Source: Coxiellaceae bacterium
Lineage (GTDB): Bacteria > Pseudomonadota > Gammaproteobacteria > Coxiellales > Coxiellaceae
Length of the DNA stretch: 58,629 nucleotides
Direction: 5' to 3'
Assembly (NCBI GenBank): GCA_030680235.1
Contig: JAUXWQ010000068.1
Span: 1-58,629 of the forward strand
Part shown: one piece after another, positions 10,163 to 20,241 of the stretch
How the letters are laid out: each line of letters opens with the position of its first letter
Position numbering within the stretch: position 1 is the stretch's first letter
Translations under genes and position numbers: made by a program
The notes under the pieces: model-generated
What the model saw: the letters and a program-made list of their open reading frames with translations, nothing else
The model's database searches: none
What the model was told of the DNA's origin: nothing

Positions 10163-11278
10163 TTATATTTTGTTTTCTAAAGTTTTCATTAATTGATCAT
10201 AGGATTTTTTGAATTTATCAACACCCTCATCTTCAAGCTGTTGCGTTAGTTGATCAATATTAATAGCTAATGCTGACAGCACTTCAAAAGCATGCTCTGC
10301 TTCTTGAATATCTGTATTTAAACGTAATGCTGGATCACCATGATCACGATAGGCTTCAATGGTTTCAAGCGGCAAGGTATTCACTGTTTCGGGTCCAATT
10401 AAGGCTTCCACATATTTAATATCACTATAAGCTGGATTTTTAGTACTAGTACTTGCCCACAATAAACGTTGTACCACTGCACCATTTTCCGCTAATTTTT
10501 TAAAGTGATCACTTTTAAATAAGGTTTCATAAATCTGGTAAGCCAGTTTTGCAGATGCAATCGCAGTTTCACCTTCCACATTATCCGTGTTATTCACCAT
10601 TTCATCATCGTGCTCGATAGTTTTTTTTGCTAGCATCGGATCAATCAATGCATCAATTCGACTTAAGAAAAAACTTGCCACAGAAGCGATATTTTTTACG
10701 GGCTGCCCCAATGCAAGACGTGCTTCTATACCAGCAATATAGGCCTCAGCTACTTCACGATATCGCTCTAATCCAAATAATAAGGTGACATTGACATTAA
10801 TACCTTCACTGATTAATTGCTTGATGACAGGCAAGCCTTCCTTTGTTGCAGGCACTTTAATTAACACATTCGGACGGTTTAATGCTTTCCACAAACGTCG
10901 TGCTTCAATTAGCGTACCCTCAGTATCATGCGCCAAATGGGGATTCACCTCTAAACTGACATAGCCATCAAGGCCCTTTGTTTCATCGTATAAATGACGA
11001 AATTCATCCGCTGCATCTTGCACATCTTTTTGTGTCAAAGCTTCATAAATAGCATTCACATCCTTTTTTTCTGCAGATAATGTTTTAATCGCCACATCAT
11101 AATCATTACTCTCTGCAATGGCTTTTTCAAAAATACTCGGATTGGAGGTCATACCACGCAAACAATACTCTGAAATTAATGTTTTGAGCTTTCCATCGAT
11201 GAATAAATCACGCTTGATATAATCAATCCAAATGGATTGCCCGAGGGTTCCTAATGTTTTTAATGGGTTTGTTTTCAT
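10163..11278 (-). CDS. tal: Transaldolase
   Basis: Transaldolase (371 aa) moves a dihydroxyacetone unit from sedoheptulose-7-P to glyceraldehyde-3-P in the non-oxidative pentose phosphate pathway. TSNPSIFEKA (residues 44-53) and VLIKVPATKEG are diagnostic, and Lys141 in the latter is the expected Schiff-base lysine. The length fits the long transaldolase class that is often fused to PGI. Ribosome binding site GGGAAGG precedes the ATG. It lies between tkt (30-nt gap) and pgi (51-nt gap) on the same strand, consistent with one operon. Confidence 0.94.
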   Translation of the reverse strand: MKTNPLKTLGTLGQSIWIDYIKRDLFIDGKLKTLISEYCLRGMTSNPSIFEKAIAESNDYDVAIKTLSAEKKDVNAIYEALTQKDVQDAADEFRHLYDETKGLDGYVSLEVNPHLAHDTEGTLIEARRLWKALNRPNVLIKVPATKEGLPVIKQLISEGINVNVTLLFGLERYREVAEAYIAGIEARLALGQPVKNIASVASFFLSRIDALIDPMLAKKTIEHDDEMVNNTDNVEGETAIASAKLAYQIYETLFKSDHFKKLAENGAVVQRLLWASTSTKNPAYSDIKYVEALIGPETVNTLPLETIEAYRDHGDPALRLNTDIQEAEHAFEVLSALAINIDQLTQQLEDEGVDKFKKSYDQLMKTLENKI

Positions 11279-11308
11279 TGGGTGCCTTCCCTATTGTTAT
11301 TGACGCAC

Positions 11309-13375
11309 TTACTTCGTTCGTGGTTTTGTCCCATGTAATAATGCTAACGCCCTCTTACATACATTCTCAACGCTAAATCCGTATTTTTGCATCATAATAT
11401 CACCTGGTGCTGACGCACCAAATGCTTCTATGCTAATCATATCGCCATGATCACCTACATAACGCGACCATCCTTGCGCAATACCTGCTTCAACAGCTAA
11501 TCTTGCCGTCACTGATGGCGGTAACACAGCATCACGATAGGCTTGCGATTGTTTTTCAAATAATTCCCAGCTTGGCATGGAAATGATACGCACCGCTATT
11601 TTTTTCGCCTGTAATTGCTTATAGGCTTCAACAATTAAACCCACTTCTGAACCCGTCGCTATTAAAATTAATTGCGGTTTTCTTTTCGATGAATCCGCTA
11701 ACACATAAGCGCCACGACGCAATCCATTGGCAGAGGCAAATTGTTTTCGATCAAGCGTTGGTAGTTTTTGACGCGTTAAAATAAGTGCAGTTGGATTGTT
11801 TCTTGTTTCAACGGCGATTTTCCATGCTACAGCTGTTTCATTGGCATCAGCGGGTCGTATTACTGTTAACTGAGGAATCGCACGTAAACTGGCCAATTGT
11901 TCAACGGGTTGATGGGTTGGCCCGTCTTCACCTAAAGCAATACTGTCATGCGTGAAAACATAGATCACTTGTAATTTCATCAGTGCTGCAAGTCGCATCG
12001 GTGGACGCATATAATCTGAAAACGTTAAAAACGTCGCTGTAAACGGAATAATACCTGGGAAAGTTGCAAGCCCATTGGATATAGCACCCATTGCATGTTC
12101 TCGAATACCATAAAAGATATTGCGACCTGCATAATTCCAGCCCCCATCCAATGTCCCTTGTAAATCACCTGCTGCTTTGTCGGGACTTTCAAAATTACCA
12201 AAATTAACAAGCGCTGTTTTTGTCGATGAATTTAAATCTGCAGAGCCGCCAATAAAACCGAGTAAATCAGGATTAAATGCTTGCATTATTTTTTCTGATG
12301 CATCACGTGTTGCGACGCCTTTTTCATCTGCTTGGAAAAATGGAATATTTTCAGCCCAATTTTTGGTTAATTTTTTCCCGGTTAATGCTTTGAAAGACTT
12401 ACTCAGCGCAGGGAATTTTTTCTCATACTTACTAAATAACGTATTCCATTTTTTTTCTGCTTTCTCACCATTCAAAACGGCTTTTTGAAAATATTTTTTT
12501 GCGGCTTCAGGAATATAAAAATTGGGTTTTTCTGGCCAATTTAAATTTTGCTTCGTAAGTTTAACCTCCAATTCTCCCAGTGCAGACCCATGCACTTCAA
12601 ACGTATTTTCTTTATGGGGAGAGCCATAACCAATGATCGTTTTAATTAAAATTAAAGAGGGCTTATCTGTTATTTTTTGCGCTGATTCAATGGCGGCGTG
12701 AATAGCTTTTAAATCATTGCCATCATGAATGATTTGTGTGTGCCATCCGTAGGCATCAAACCTTTTTTGTCTGTCTTCTGTAAAAGAAACATGGGTAGAC
12801 GCAGAAAGCGTCATGTGATTATCATCATAAAAATAAATTAATTTTCCCAATTGCAAATGACCTGCAAGAGAAGCTGCTTCTGATGCAACGCCTTCCATTA
12901 AATCACCATCACTCACGATGCCATACGTAAAGTGATCGATGATATTAAAATTAGGTTTATTAAAATTGGCGGCCATATAGGCTTCTGCCATTGCCATGCC
13001 AACCCCATTAGCAAAGCCTTGCCCCAGCGGTCCTGTCGTTACTTCAACGCCCGGTGTTAATTCACTTTCAGGATGACCCGGCGTAATACTGCCCCATTGA
13101 CGAAATTTTTTTATTTGCGCCAACGAAATGGCATAACCCGTGAGATGCAATAAGCTGTAGAGCAGCATCGAGCCATGGCCTGCCGACAATACAAAACGAT
13201 CACGATTAATCCATTTTGGATTTTTTGGATTATGTTTTAAAAATTGTGTCCACAAACTATAGGCCATAGGTGCTGCACCCAATGGCAACCCAGGATGACC
13301 ACTATTGGCTTTTTGGATGGCATCGACTGATAACATGCGAATAGTATTAATACATAATTCATCTAAAGGTTTCAT
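11309..13375 (-). CDS. tkt: Transketolase
   Basis: Thiamine-diphosphate enzyme (688 aa) transferring two-carbon ketol units in the non-oxidative pentose phosphate pathway. Visible motifs include GHGSMLLY (67-74), [14 protein letters not shown] (115-128) and the TPP-binding SDGDLMEG (155-162), with the distal Asn at 186. I chose ATG 13375 (MKPLDELC), preceded by GGGAGA. A longer open frame to 13453 would overlap gnd by 77 nt and adds no family sequence. With this start, one base separates the gnd stop from the tkt start, suggesting translational coupling. Confidence 0.95.
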   Translation of the reverse strand: MKPLDELCINTIRMLSVDAIQKANSGHPGLPLGAAPMAYSLWTQFLKHNPKNPKWINRDRFVLSAGHGSMLLYSLLHLTGYAISLAQIKKFRQWGSITPGHPESELTPGVEVTTGPLGQGFANGVGMAMAEAYMAANFNKPNFNIIDHFTYGIVSDGDLMEGVASEAASLAGHLQLGKLIYFYDDNHMTLSASTHVSFTEDRQKRFDAYGWHTQIIHDGNDLKAIHAAIESAQKITDKPSLILIKTIIGYGSPHKENTFEVHGSALGELEVKLTKQNLNWPEKPNFYIPEAAKKYFQKAVLNGEKAEKKWNTLFSKYEKKFPALSKSFKALTGKKLTKNWAENIPFFQADEKGVATRDASEKIMQAFNPDLLGFIGGSADLNSSTKTALVNFGNFESPDKAAGDLQGTLDGGWNYAGRNIFYGIREHAMGAISNGLATFPGIIPFTATFLTFSDYMRPPMRLAALMKLQVIYVFTHDSIALGEDGPTHQPVEQLASLRAIPQLTVIRPADANETAVAWKIAVETRNNPTALILTRQKLPTLDRKQFASANGLRRGAYVLADSSKRKPQLILIATGSEVGLIVEAYKQLQAKKIAVRIISMPSWELFEKQSQAYRDAVLPPSVTARLAVEAGIAQGWSRYVGDHGDMISIEAFGASAPGDIMMQKYGFSVENVCKRALALLHGTKPRTK

Positions 13376-13376
13376 G

Positions 13377-14804
13377 TTATTTTTTCTCCCATTCCGTATG
13401 AAATATGCCTTTTTCATCGATGCGTTCATAGGTATGTGCACCAAAATAATCACGCTGCGCTTGAATCAAATTAGCCGGTTGAAAGCTGCTGCAATACGCC
13501 TCTAGGTAACTTAAAGTTGCCATAAAAGCGGGCATTGGCACACCGGATAAACTGATCTCTGAAATAATTGATCGCAATCCATTTTGGTGAGAAATCATTT
13601 TTTTTGCTAAATGCGCATCCAGTAATACATTCGCTAAATTTTTATTATCTTTAAAGGCATTGGCAATAGCATCTAATAACTTTGCACGAATAATACAACC
13701 GCCTCGCCAAATACGCGCGACATCTTCTAGCTTTAATTGATACTGATACTTTTCTGAAGCTACTTTTAGCAATGCAAATCCTTGCGCATAAACAACGGTC
13801 ATTGCGACCTCAAATGCTGCTTGTAGCTGCTTTAGAAATTGTGTTTGATCTCCCTTTAGAAGCGGTACTGAAAATTGATATAAAGCCTGCGCTTGATCGC
13901 GCTGATCCATTAATACAGACATATCTCGCATCATCACAGCGGTATCAATCGTTGGCACCGGTACTTGTAATTCCATGGCGCTAAGGGAGGTCCACATGCC
14001 CGTCCCATTTTGCGCAGCGATCGCTTTAATTTTATCGATCAGTGGCGCACCTGTTTTATCATCCAATTTACTAAAAATATCACGCGTAATTTCAAGTAAA
14101 TAACTGTTTAAGTCAGATTGATTCCACGCATCATACACATCATGCAGCTGCTTATTATTCAAACCTAGTCCGCGCTTCATCACATCATAAGTTTCTGCAA
14201 TCAATTGCATAAGGCCATATTCAATCCCGTTATGAACCATTTTGACATAATGCCCCACAGATCCATTACCCAAATAGGTTACACAGGGTTCATTATTCAC
14301 TTTTGCAGAAACGGCTTCTAAAATAGGCCGTATTTTTTCATAGGCTTCAAGTGGGCCGCCTGGCATAATGCTAGGCCCGCGTCGCGCACCTTCTTCCCCA
14401 CCCGATATACCAACTCCTAAAAATTGAATACCTTTTTTTTCTAATGCTTCTGCACGCCGATCGGTATCGGTAAAATGTGAATTACCCGCATCAATAATTA
14501 AATCGCCTGGTTCAATATGCGGTAATAAATCAGTAATCACAGCATCAACAATTTTTCCAGCAGGCACAAGCAACATAATCGCGCGTGGTTTTTTAAGCGC
14601 CTTTAAAAAATCTGTAATGCTTGTTGTTCCATAAATAGGCTTATTATTAGCGGCTTTTTGCAAAGCTTCACTTTTTGTTTTATCTGTATCATAACCTGCA
14701 ACGGAAAACCCATGATCCGCCATATTGAATAATAAGTTTTGCCCCATCACGCCGAGGCCGATCATACCAATATCACAATTTTTATTTGTCACAGGCATCT
14801 CCAT
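13377..14804 (-). CDS. gnd: 6-phosphogluconate dehydrogenase (decarboxylating)
   Basis: The enzyme oxidises 6-phosphogluconate to ribulose-5-P with NADP and is the last step of the oxidative pentose phosphate branch. The 475-aa protein has the full-length family layout. Its Rossmann motif IGLGVMG lies at 15-21, followed by [10 protein letters not shown], the substrate-binding [16 protein letters not shown] and the catalytic [10 protein letters not shown]. The C-terminal tail [12 protein letters not shown] belongs to the dimer-crossing segment. It lies between pgm (78-nt gap) and tkt. Some Legionellales lack this step, so an intact gnd beside zwf and pgl is informative. Confidence 0.96.
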   Translation of the reverse strand: MEMPVTNKNCDIGMIGLGVMGQNLLFNMADHGFSVAGYDTDKTKSEALQKAANNKPIYGTTSITDFLKALKKPRAIMLLVPAGKIVDAVITDLLPHIEPGDLIIDAGNSHFTDTDRRAEALEKKGIQFLGVGISGGEEGARRGPSIMPGGPLEAYEKIRPILEAVSAKVNNEPCVTYLGNGSVGHYVKMVHNGIEYGLMQLIAETYDVMKRGLGLNNKQLHDVYDAWNQSDLNSYLLEITRDIFSKLDDKTGAPLIDKIKAIAAQNGTGMWTSLSAMELQVPVPTIDTAVMMRDMSVLMDQRDQAQALYQFSVPLLKGDQTQFLKQLQAAFEVAMTVVYAQGFALLKVASEKYQYQLKLEDVARIWRGGCIIRAKLLDAIANAFKDNKNLANVLLDAHLAKKMISHQNGLRSIISEISLSGVPMPAFMATLSYLEAYCSSFQPANLIQAQRDYFGAHTYERIDEKGIFHTEWEKK

Positions 14805-14882
14805 TTTATGTCGCTTCGCGGGTCACGTTCACTTTGTTCACTAAAAAATTATAATTTTACATGCTCGTGCGTGCTTCTGCGC

Positions 14883-16532
14883 TTATTCTAAAGCAGCATT
14901 CACAATGCTTTGTGCCTCATCCAAAATAATATTCAGTTGTGTATCATTTTGAAAACTTTCCGCATAAATTTTATAAATGTCTTCCGTGCCTGAGGGTCGT
15001 GCTGCAAACCAACCGTTTTTACTGGTTACTTTAACACCATCAATTGGCGCATTATTGCCTGGCGCATTGGTTATAATGGATTCTATTTTTTCACCTGCTA
15101 ACTGTGTTGATTGTATTTGCGTAGCGGATAATTTTTTCAAAATATTTTTTTGAGCGCTTGTCGCTTTTGCTTCATCTAATTTATAAATTGTTTTACCTAA
15201 TGCATTTTCAAGATCGCTATAAATATCACCAATATCCCGATCTAAACTTGCTGTGATTTCAGCGGATAATAATGCAGCAATTATGCCATCTTTATCTGTC
15301 GTCCATACGCTGCCGTCTATTCGATTAAAGGTCGCGCCTGCACTTTCTTCACCGCAAAATCCTAATGATCCATCCAATAATCCATCCACAAACCATTTGA
15401 AACCCACCGGCACTTCATACACAGCGCGTTCTAATTTTGCGGCAACCCAATTAATCATTTGGCTACTCACGACCGTTTTACCGATCGATTTTGATTTCGA
15501 CCATTGTGCTCTGTGCTGAAACAAATAAAAAATAGCGACAGAAAGGTAATGATTGCTTGGTAATAAACCTGCTTTTTTAGTCACAATGCCATGACGGTCA
15601 TGATCCGTATCACACGCAAAAGCGATATCAAATTGTTCTTTTAAAGCAAGAAATTGCGCCATAGCATAAGGGGATGAGGGATCCATGCGTATCTGACCAT
15701 CCCAATCAACAGGCATAAAACGAAAAGTAGGATCAACCACTGTATTCACAACGGTTAAATTCAATCCATAGCGCGCTGCAATGGGCTCCCAATAATGCAC
15801 ACCTGCGCCGCCCAAAGGATCAACCCCTAAGTGAATATGTGCACTGCGAATCTTATCCATATCAATGACGTTGCCTAAATCATTCACATACGCATTTAAA
15901 TAATCGTAACGAAGCGTGGTAGCAGCTTGTAGTGCTTGTTCAAAGCCTATTCTTTTAACGGATTTAAGCTTATTTTCAAGAATTTCATTGGCTTTCTTTT
16001 CAATCCACGTTGTGGTTTCAGCCCCCGCAGGACCGCCGCTCGGCGGATTATATTTAAAACCGCCAAAACGCGGCGGATTGTGTGAAGGCGTGATAACAAT
16101 CCCATCAGAAAAACCATCTACACGACCACGATTGTAATTAAGAATGGCATGTGAAATAACGGGCGTTGGCGTGTATTCATCTTTTTCTGCAATTAGGGTA
16201 ATGACATTATTAGCGGCTAAGACTTCGAGCGCGCTAGCAAAAGCAGGTTGTGATAAGGCGTGGGTATCAAAACCCAAAAATAATGGCCCAGTGATTTTTT
16301 GGTAACTTCGGTATAAACAAATTGCCTGCGTAATTGCAAGAATATGCCATTCATTGAAGGTGTTATCGAATGAGGAACCCCGATGCCCTGATGTGCCAAA
16401 TAAAACACGTTCTGCGATAATCGATGGATTAGGTTCTTGCGTGTAATAAGCGGCAACTAACTTGGGAACATCCACTAAAATTGAAAGGGGTGCTGGTTTT
16501 CCTGCTAATGGGCTTATCTTTCCTGTCAGCAT
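14883..16532 (-). CDS. pgm: Phosphoglucomutase (alpha-D-glucose-specific)
   Basis: Interconverts glucose-1-P and glucose-6-P. Glucose-1-P is the precursor of UDP-glucose, the substrate of the glucan synthase at the far end of this gene row. The 549-aa protein shows FGTSGHRGSSF (45-55), the phosphoserine loop TPSHNPPRFGGFKYNP near residue 150, the metal-binding DTDHDRHG near 310, and the sugar-binding GEESAGATF. Length matches bacterial Pgm. No strong ribosome binding site precedes ATG 16532. It is divergent from zwf across a 151-nt gap that must hold both promoters; I could not pick convincing -35/-10 pairs there. Confidence 0.94.
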   Translation of the reverse strand: MLTGKISPLAGKPAPLSILVDVPKLVAAYYTQEPNPSIIAERVLFGTSGHRGSSFDNTFNEWHILAITQAICLYRSYQKITGPLFLGFDTHALSQPAFASALEVLAANNVITLIAEKDEYTPTPVISHAILNYNRGRVDGFSDGIVITPSHNPPRFGGFKYNPPSGGPAGAETTTWIEKKANEILENKLKSVKRIGFEQALQAATTLRYDYLNAYVNDLGNVIDMDKIRSAHIHLGVDPLGGAGVHYWEPIAARYGLNLTVVNTVVDPTFRFMPVDWDGQIRMDPSSPYAMAQFLALKEQFDIAFACDTDHDRHGIVTKKAGLLPSNHYLSVAIFYLFQHRAQWSKSKSIGKTVVSSQMINWVAAKLERAVYEVPVGFKWFVDGLLDGSLGFCGEESAGATFNRIDGSVWTTDKDGIIAALLSAEITASLDRDIGDIYSDLENALGKTIYKLDEAKATSAQKNILKKLSATQIQSTQLAGEKIESIITNAPGNNAPIDGVKVTSKNGWFAARPSGTEDIYKIYAESFQNDTQLNIILDEAQSIVNAALE

Positions 16533-16683
16533 TATTCAATCCATTGGTTCAATTCTTTTTGTGCCAAAATCCAGCAATTCCCAGCGAACAAAAAATTTTC
16601 ATATTTTAGTCGAGAACTACTGCCGAAATCTATGTTAGCATGGATTAAGTGCAAAATGTTTAATAAATGACCATGGACGACGC

Positions 16684-18204
16684 ATGACAACCGAAAAAGA
16701 GTCACACCCCATTCGAAATCCCGCTAATCCCTGCATATTGGTTATTTTTGGAATCGCAGGTGATTTAACGAAACGCCTTCTTTTTCCAGCGCTGTGCAAT
16801 TTAGGCAGTAGCGGCTTACTCAATGACGATTTTTGTATTGTGGGTGTTGCGAAAGAATCTTATACCAATAAATCCTTTCACGCACAATTAGTCAAAAATA
16901 TTGATGAATTTATTACGGATCCAGATGCAAAAAAATACGGACTTCAACTCGCAAAACGTGTTCATTATATTTCTGGCGATTTTTCTGATGCGACCGTTTA
17001 CAGAACTTTAAAAAATACCTTAAAAGCATCAAATACTAAAAAAATAACCCAAAATTGTTTATTTTATTTTGCGGCACCGCCTGAATTCATGGAAACCATC
17101 GCCACTAAGTTGAGCAAGGCAAAATTGCTGACTGAAAAAAATGGCTTTAGACGTATGGTGGTTGAAAAACCGTTTGGGCACGATTTAGCCTCCGCAAAAT
17201 CCCTCAATAAATTATTACTCTCCGTTGCTGAAGAAAAACAAATATTCAGAATTGACCATTTCCTAGGAAAAGAAACCGTACAAAATTTATTGGCTTTTCG
17301 TTTCTCAAATGGCTTATTTGAACCCATTTGGAGTAATTTGTATATTGATCATGTGCAAATTACGGTAGCAGAAACATTGGGTGTTGAAATGAGAGGATCA
17401 TACTACGAACAGGCAGGCGCTTTGCGTGACATGATCCCCAATCATCTTTTGCAAATGCTGAGTTTAATTACGATGGAACCCCCCGCTTCATTTTCTTCAG
17501 AGAATATTCAAGCAGAAAAAGAAAAGGTGCTTCGCGCAGTCCAAATACCCACGCCGGAACAAGTACTCACGCATGCAGTACGTGGGCAATATAAAGCCGG
17601 AAAAATAACTGAAAAATCAAAGGGAACTCAGGTTATTGGTTATCGCGATGAAAAAAAGGTCTCTCCTGAGTCTACAACAGAAACTTATGCAGCCATAAAA
17701 TTATTAATTGATAATTGGCGATGGTTAGGCGTTCCCTTTTATATTCGCACAGGGAAGCGTATGTCAACACATCAATCTGAGATTGTGATTCAATTTAAAT
17801 CGGGGCCATCAGCTTTATTTAATGAGTGTGATCACAAAATATTACCAAATTTACTGCTCATCTATATTCAACCGGAAGAAGGAATTTCACTGCGTTTTAA
17901 TGCAAAAGTACCAGGACCTACGATTGAATTAGGACAGGTAAATATGGCATTTAAATACAAAGATTATTTTGGTATTAAACCGCAAACCGGTTATGAAACT
18001 ATTCTATATGATTGCATGAATGGCGATCATTTGCTTTTTAATCACGCGGACATGGTTGAAACAGAATGGGCAATCGTACAACCTATTTTGGATGTATGGG
18101 CAGCGCTTTCGCCACGCGATTTTCCAAATTATGCGGCAGGAACCGATGGCCCTAAAGAAGCTGATGAATTAATCACAAAAGATGGCCGACAATGGATTCT
18201 ATAA
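16684..18204 (+). CDS. zwf: Glucose-6-phosphate 1-dehydrogenase
   Basis: First enzyme of the oxidative pentose phosphate branch; oxidises glucose-6-P to 6-phosphogluconolactone with NADP. The 506-aa protein has an N-terminal Rossmann region (IFGIAGDLTKRLLFPAL) and the active-site signature RIDHFLGKETVQN near residue 190, followed by the C-terminal substrate/dimer domain. Its 3' end overlaps pgl by 13 nt, so zwf and pgl are almost certainly translated from one transcript. It is divergent from pgm. Confidence 0.96.
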   Translation: MTTEKESHPIRNPANPCILVIFGIAGDLTKRLLFPALCNLGSSGLLNDDFCIVGVAKESYTNKSFHAQLVKNIDEFITDPDAKKYGLQLAKRVHYISGDFSDATVYRTLKNTLKASNTKKITQNCLFYFAAPPEFMETIATKLSKAKLLTEKNGFRRMVVEKPFGHDLASAKSLNKLLLSVAEEKQIFRIDHFLGKETVQNLLAFRFSNGLFEPIWSNLYIDHVQITVAETLGVEMRGSYYEQAGALRDMIPNHLLQMLSLITMEPPASFSSENIQAEKEKVLRAVQIPTPEQVLTHAVRGQYKAGKITEKSKGTQVIGYRDEKKVSPESTTETYAAIKLLIDNWRWLGVPFYIRTGKRMSTHQSEIVIQFKSGPSALFNECDHKILPNLLLIYIQPEEGISLRFNAKVPGPTIELGQVNMAFKYKDYFGIKPQTGYETILYDCMNGDHLLFNHADMVETEWAIVQPILDVWAALSPRDFPNYAAGTDGPKEADELITKDGRQWIL

Positions 18205-18932
18205 CCCTAAAAAATAATATTCTTACTATCTTCCTCACTGAAAATAATTTATTTCAATTCGCCGCCAATGATTTTAGCAAGCGTGCAATCACTGCCATTA
18301 ATAATAAAGGTGTTTTTTCTGTGGCCCTTTCAGGGGGTAATACACCAAAATTATTTTTTGATGCCTTAGCCAATAACGAACAACATAAAAAAAATATCCC
18401 GTGGGAAAAAATTAAATTTTTTTTTGGCGATGAGCGCTATGTTGCTGCAGATAGCATTGACAGTAACTATCACACAGCCATGCTTTATTTGTTTTCAAAA
18501 GTAGCCGTCAATCCAAATAATATTTATCGTATTCCAACAGATTTTGAAGACCCCAAAGAAGCCGCAAAAGCGTATGAAGATACCCTAAAGAAAAATGGAC
18601 CCATTGATTTAATTTATTTAGGATTGGGGGATGATGCACATACAGCCTCATTAATGCCTTTTAGTGAGGTCGTAAAAAATATTTCACCCGACACATTGGT
18701 TGAGTCACTTTTTGTGAAAAAATTGAATATGTCCCGAATAACCCTGACACCCGCCGCTATTAATCATTGCGAGGCTATCATTTTTTTAGTAACAGGCGAC
18801 AATAAAGCTGCTGCTGTAAAAAATGTATTACAGGGCGTAACTGACCCACAACAATACCCCGCTCAATTAATTCATTGCGAGAAGGGAAAAACAATTTGGT
18901 ATCTTGATCAAGCAGCTGCAAAAACACTTTAA
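18192..18932 (+). CDS. pgl: 6-phosphogluconolactonase (DevB/SOL family)
   Basis: Hydrolyses 6-phosphogluconolactone made by Zwf. The 246-aa protein shows the family motifs ALSGGNTPKLFF, FFGDERYVAADSIDSNY and LGLGDDAHTASLMP; the last is usually GxDGHTAS, so a Gly is replaced by Ala here. The ATG lies inside the zwf reading frame, 13 nt before its stop. A HAD-family phosphatase gene follows 13 nt downstream. Confidence 0.94.
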   Translation: MDSITLKNNILTIFLTENNLFQFAANDFSKRAITAINNKGVFSVALSGGNTPKLFFDALANNEQHKKNIPWEKIKFFFGDERYVAADSIDSNYHTAMLYLFSKVAVNPNNIYRIPTDFEDPKEAAKAYEDTLKKNGPIDLIYLGLGDDAHTASLMPFSEVVKNISPDTLVESLFVKKLNMSRITLTPAAINHCEAIIFLVTGDNKAAAVKNVLQGVTDPQQYPAQLIHCEKGKTIWYLDQAAAKTL

Positions 18933-18945
18933 GGCGTAAATAATC

Positions 18946-19476
18946 ATGAAAGCAAAAGCGATTTTCCTTGATTCAGATGGTGTTTTAAATAAAGTCATCA
19001 TGGTCAATAATAAACCGGCCGCCCCAACGACCTTGTCAGAATTGCTTATTCCTGATGAAGTAAAGCCCGCTTTGGAGAAATTAAAGTCCGCAGGCTATTT
19101 ATTAATTTGTGTGACCAATAAACCGGATGTTGAACGTGGGTTAATGACACAAGCTACGGTAGATGCTATTTATAGTAAAATGCGTGCTGAGTTACCGCTA
19201 GATGATGTTTTTATTTGTTATTCAGAAAATAGTGATTGTTACAAGCCAAAACCAGGATTGCTTTTAGCGGCCGCCAAAAAATACGCGGTCGATTTAAGCA
19301 AAAGCTATATGATTGGTGATCGTTGGCGTGATGTTGAAGCAGGAAAAAATGCGGGATGTAAAACGGTTTGGATTGATCGCGCATATGCAGAAAAAAAACC
19401 TTCCCCACCTGCTGATTACACAGCAAAATCGTTGACTGAAGCTGCGAAATGGATATTAATGGAAAGTATTCAGTAG
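18946..19476 (+). CDS. HAD-IIIA family phosphatase (GmhB/HisB-N-like)
   Basis: This 176-aa protein has HAD phosphatase motifs. The nucleophile/acid pair is DSDGVLN (Asp9, Asp11), motif II is VTNKPDVERG, the motif III lysine lies in KPKPGLLLAAAKK, and motif IV is MIGDRWRDVEAGKNAG. The layout resembles D-glycero-D-manno-heptose-1,7-bisphosphate 7-phosphatase. The Cys cluster that binds zinc in GmhB is reduced to two cysteines before KPKPG, and the substrate motif VTNQSG is changed to VTNKPD, so heptose specificity is unsure. It is third in the zwf-pgl row, which suggests a sugar-phosphate substrate. Confidence 0.8.
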   Translation: MKAKAIFLDSDGVLNKVIMVNNKPAAPTTLSELLIPDEVKPALEKLKSAGYLLICVTNKPDVERGLMTQATVDAIYSKMRAELPLDDVFICYSENSDCYKPKPGLLLAAAKKYAVDLSKSYMIGDRWRDVEAGKNAGCKTVWIDRAYAEKKPSPPADYTAKSLTEAAKWILMESIQ

Positions 19477-19500
19477 GTAGGATACAACGAGTAAAGCCAG

Positions 19501-19628
19501 GATCATAGCCATTAAGAAATTTGATAAATCACTCGCTATCGTGGCTCGCATCATGCGCAATGTATGATGCGAGCCGCGAGTGTAACGAGCGATTATTTTC
19601 TTAAGTTAATGGCTGTAACGCCGGGATC
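19501..19628. repeat. Palindromic intergenic repeat element with a 12-bp hairpin core
   Basis: The core GGCTCGCATCAT (19543-19554) pairs perfectly with ATGATGCGAGCC (19564-19575) across a 9-nt loop. Flanking blocks are also inverted: AGCCATTAA near 19507 against TTAATGGCT near 19606, and TCACTCG against CGAGCGATT. The whole forms a roughly 128-bp imperfect palindrome. Related TGCGAGCC-type blocks occur near 31152 and 35641, so it seems to be a dispersed family. No gene fits this interval. Confidence 0.7.
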
Positions 19629-19723
19629 ATTAGGTAAATATGTGGTAGCTGGCCGGAAACTCCGTTACATCGAGGCTTTTTTTAGATTACCATACACGAA
19701 GAAAAATTCAAAAAGGGCATGAG

Positions 19724-20206
19724 ATGTGGAGAAAATCCTCTAATAAAAGACCACGCGATGAAAGTACTAATGGCGTTCCTGCAATTGCATCTGTAATGGT
19801 AACAACCTCTGGTACCGTCGGTGAACCTGCATCAGTTTGTACAGACACGTCCTCTAGCGAAGAAGCATTGCTCAGTATAGATATAGTTGCACTAGAGAGT
19901 TTTTACTATATACCTGAAACAGTCAGTTTATTCCCTCGCGAGCCACGGCAACCATCAAAATTTTCACTTTTCGTAAGCCATGAAATGAATAAAACCTGTA
20001 GTGCTATTTCTGCCTTAGAAGCGATGACGCCGCGTATATTATCTTCAATCCCTCAGGATGGAAGAACCGTGAAATCATATGTGTTTCCAATAGCGAAAAA
20101 AGATGAAGTGCGCGACATTTTATCAAGAAATAACCCTGCAATTCTTGCCGTCTTTGATGAATGCTTTAATGCGAAACCCGTTGCTTCTGCGAGAAACGAG
20201 CCATAG
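19724..20206 (+). CDS. Hypothetical protein, Ser/Thr-rich N-terminus
   Basis: I do not recognise this 160-aa protein. It starts at an ATG with a good ribosome binding site (AAGGG, 6-nt spacing). The first 30 residues are basic then Ser/Thr-rich, with a cluster NKRPRDE at 7-13. No membrane helix or signal peptide is visible. The second half (SLFPREP to the end) looks more globular. It converges with the flavoprotein gene to its right. A eukaryotic-targeted protein is possible but unproven. Confidence 0.6.
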   Translation: MWRKSSNKRPRDESTNGVPAIASVMVTTSGTVGEPASVCTDTSSSEEALLSIDIVALESFYYIPETVSLFPREPRQPSKFSLFVSHEMNKTCSAISALEAMTPRILSSIPQDGRTVKSYVFPIAKKDEVRDILSRNNPAILAVFDECFNAKPVASARNEP

Positions 20207-20241
20207 TATCATGTGAGCGCATACTATTTCTTGCTTCTAAT

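Noticed and set aside
10129-11320. Two similar 22-bp stretches (10129-10150 and 11299-11320) after the tal and tkt genes
   Set aside because: They match at 17 of 22 bases, but the second overlaps the last codons of tkt, and part of the wider likeness is due to ribosome binding sites. Probably coincidence or a faint repeat.
16533-16683. Specific promoter boxes between pgm and zwf
   Set aside because: The divergent arrangement requires promoters, but no -35/-10 pair stood out from the AT-rich background.
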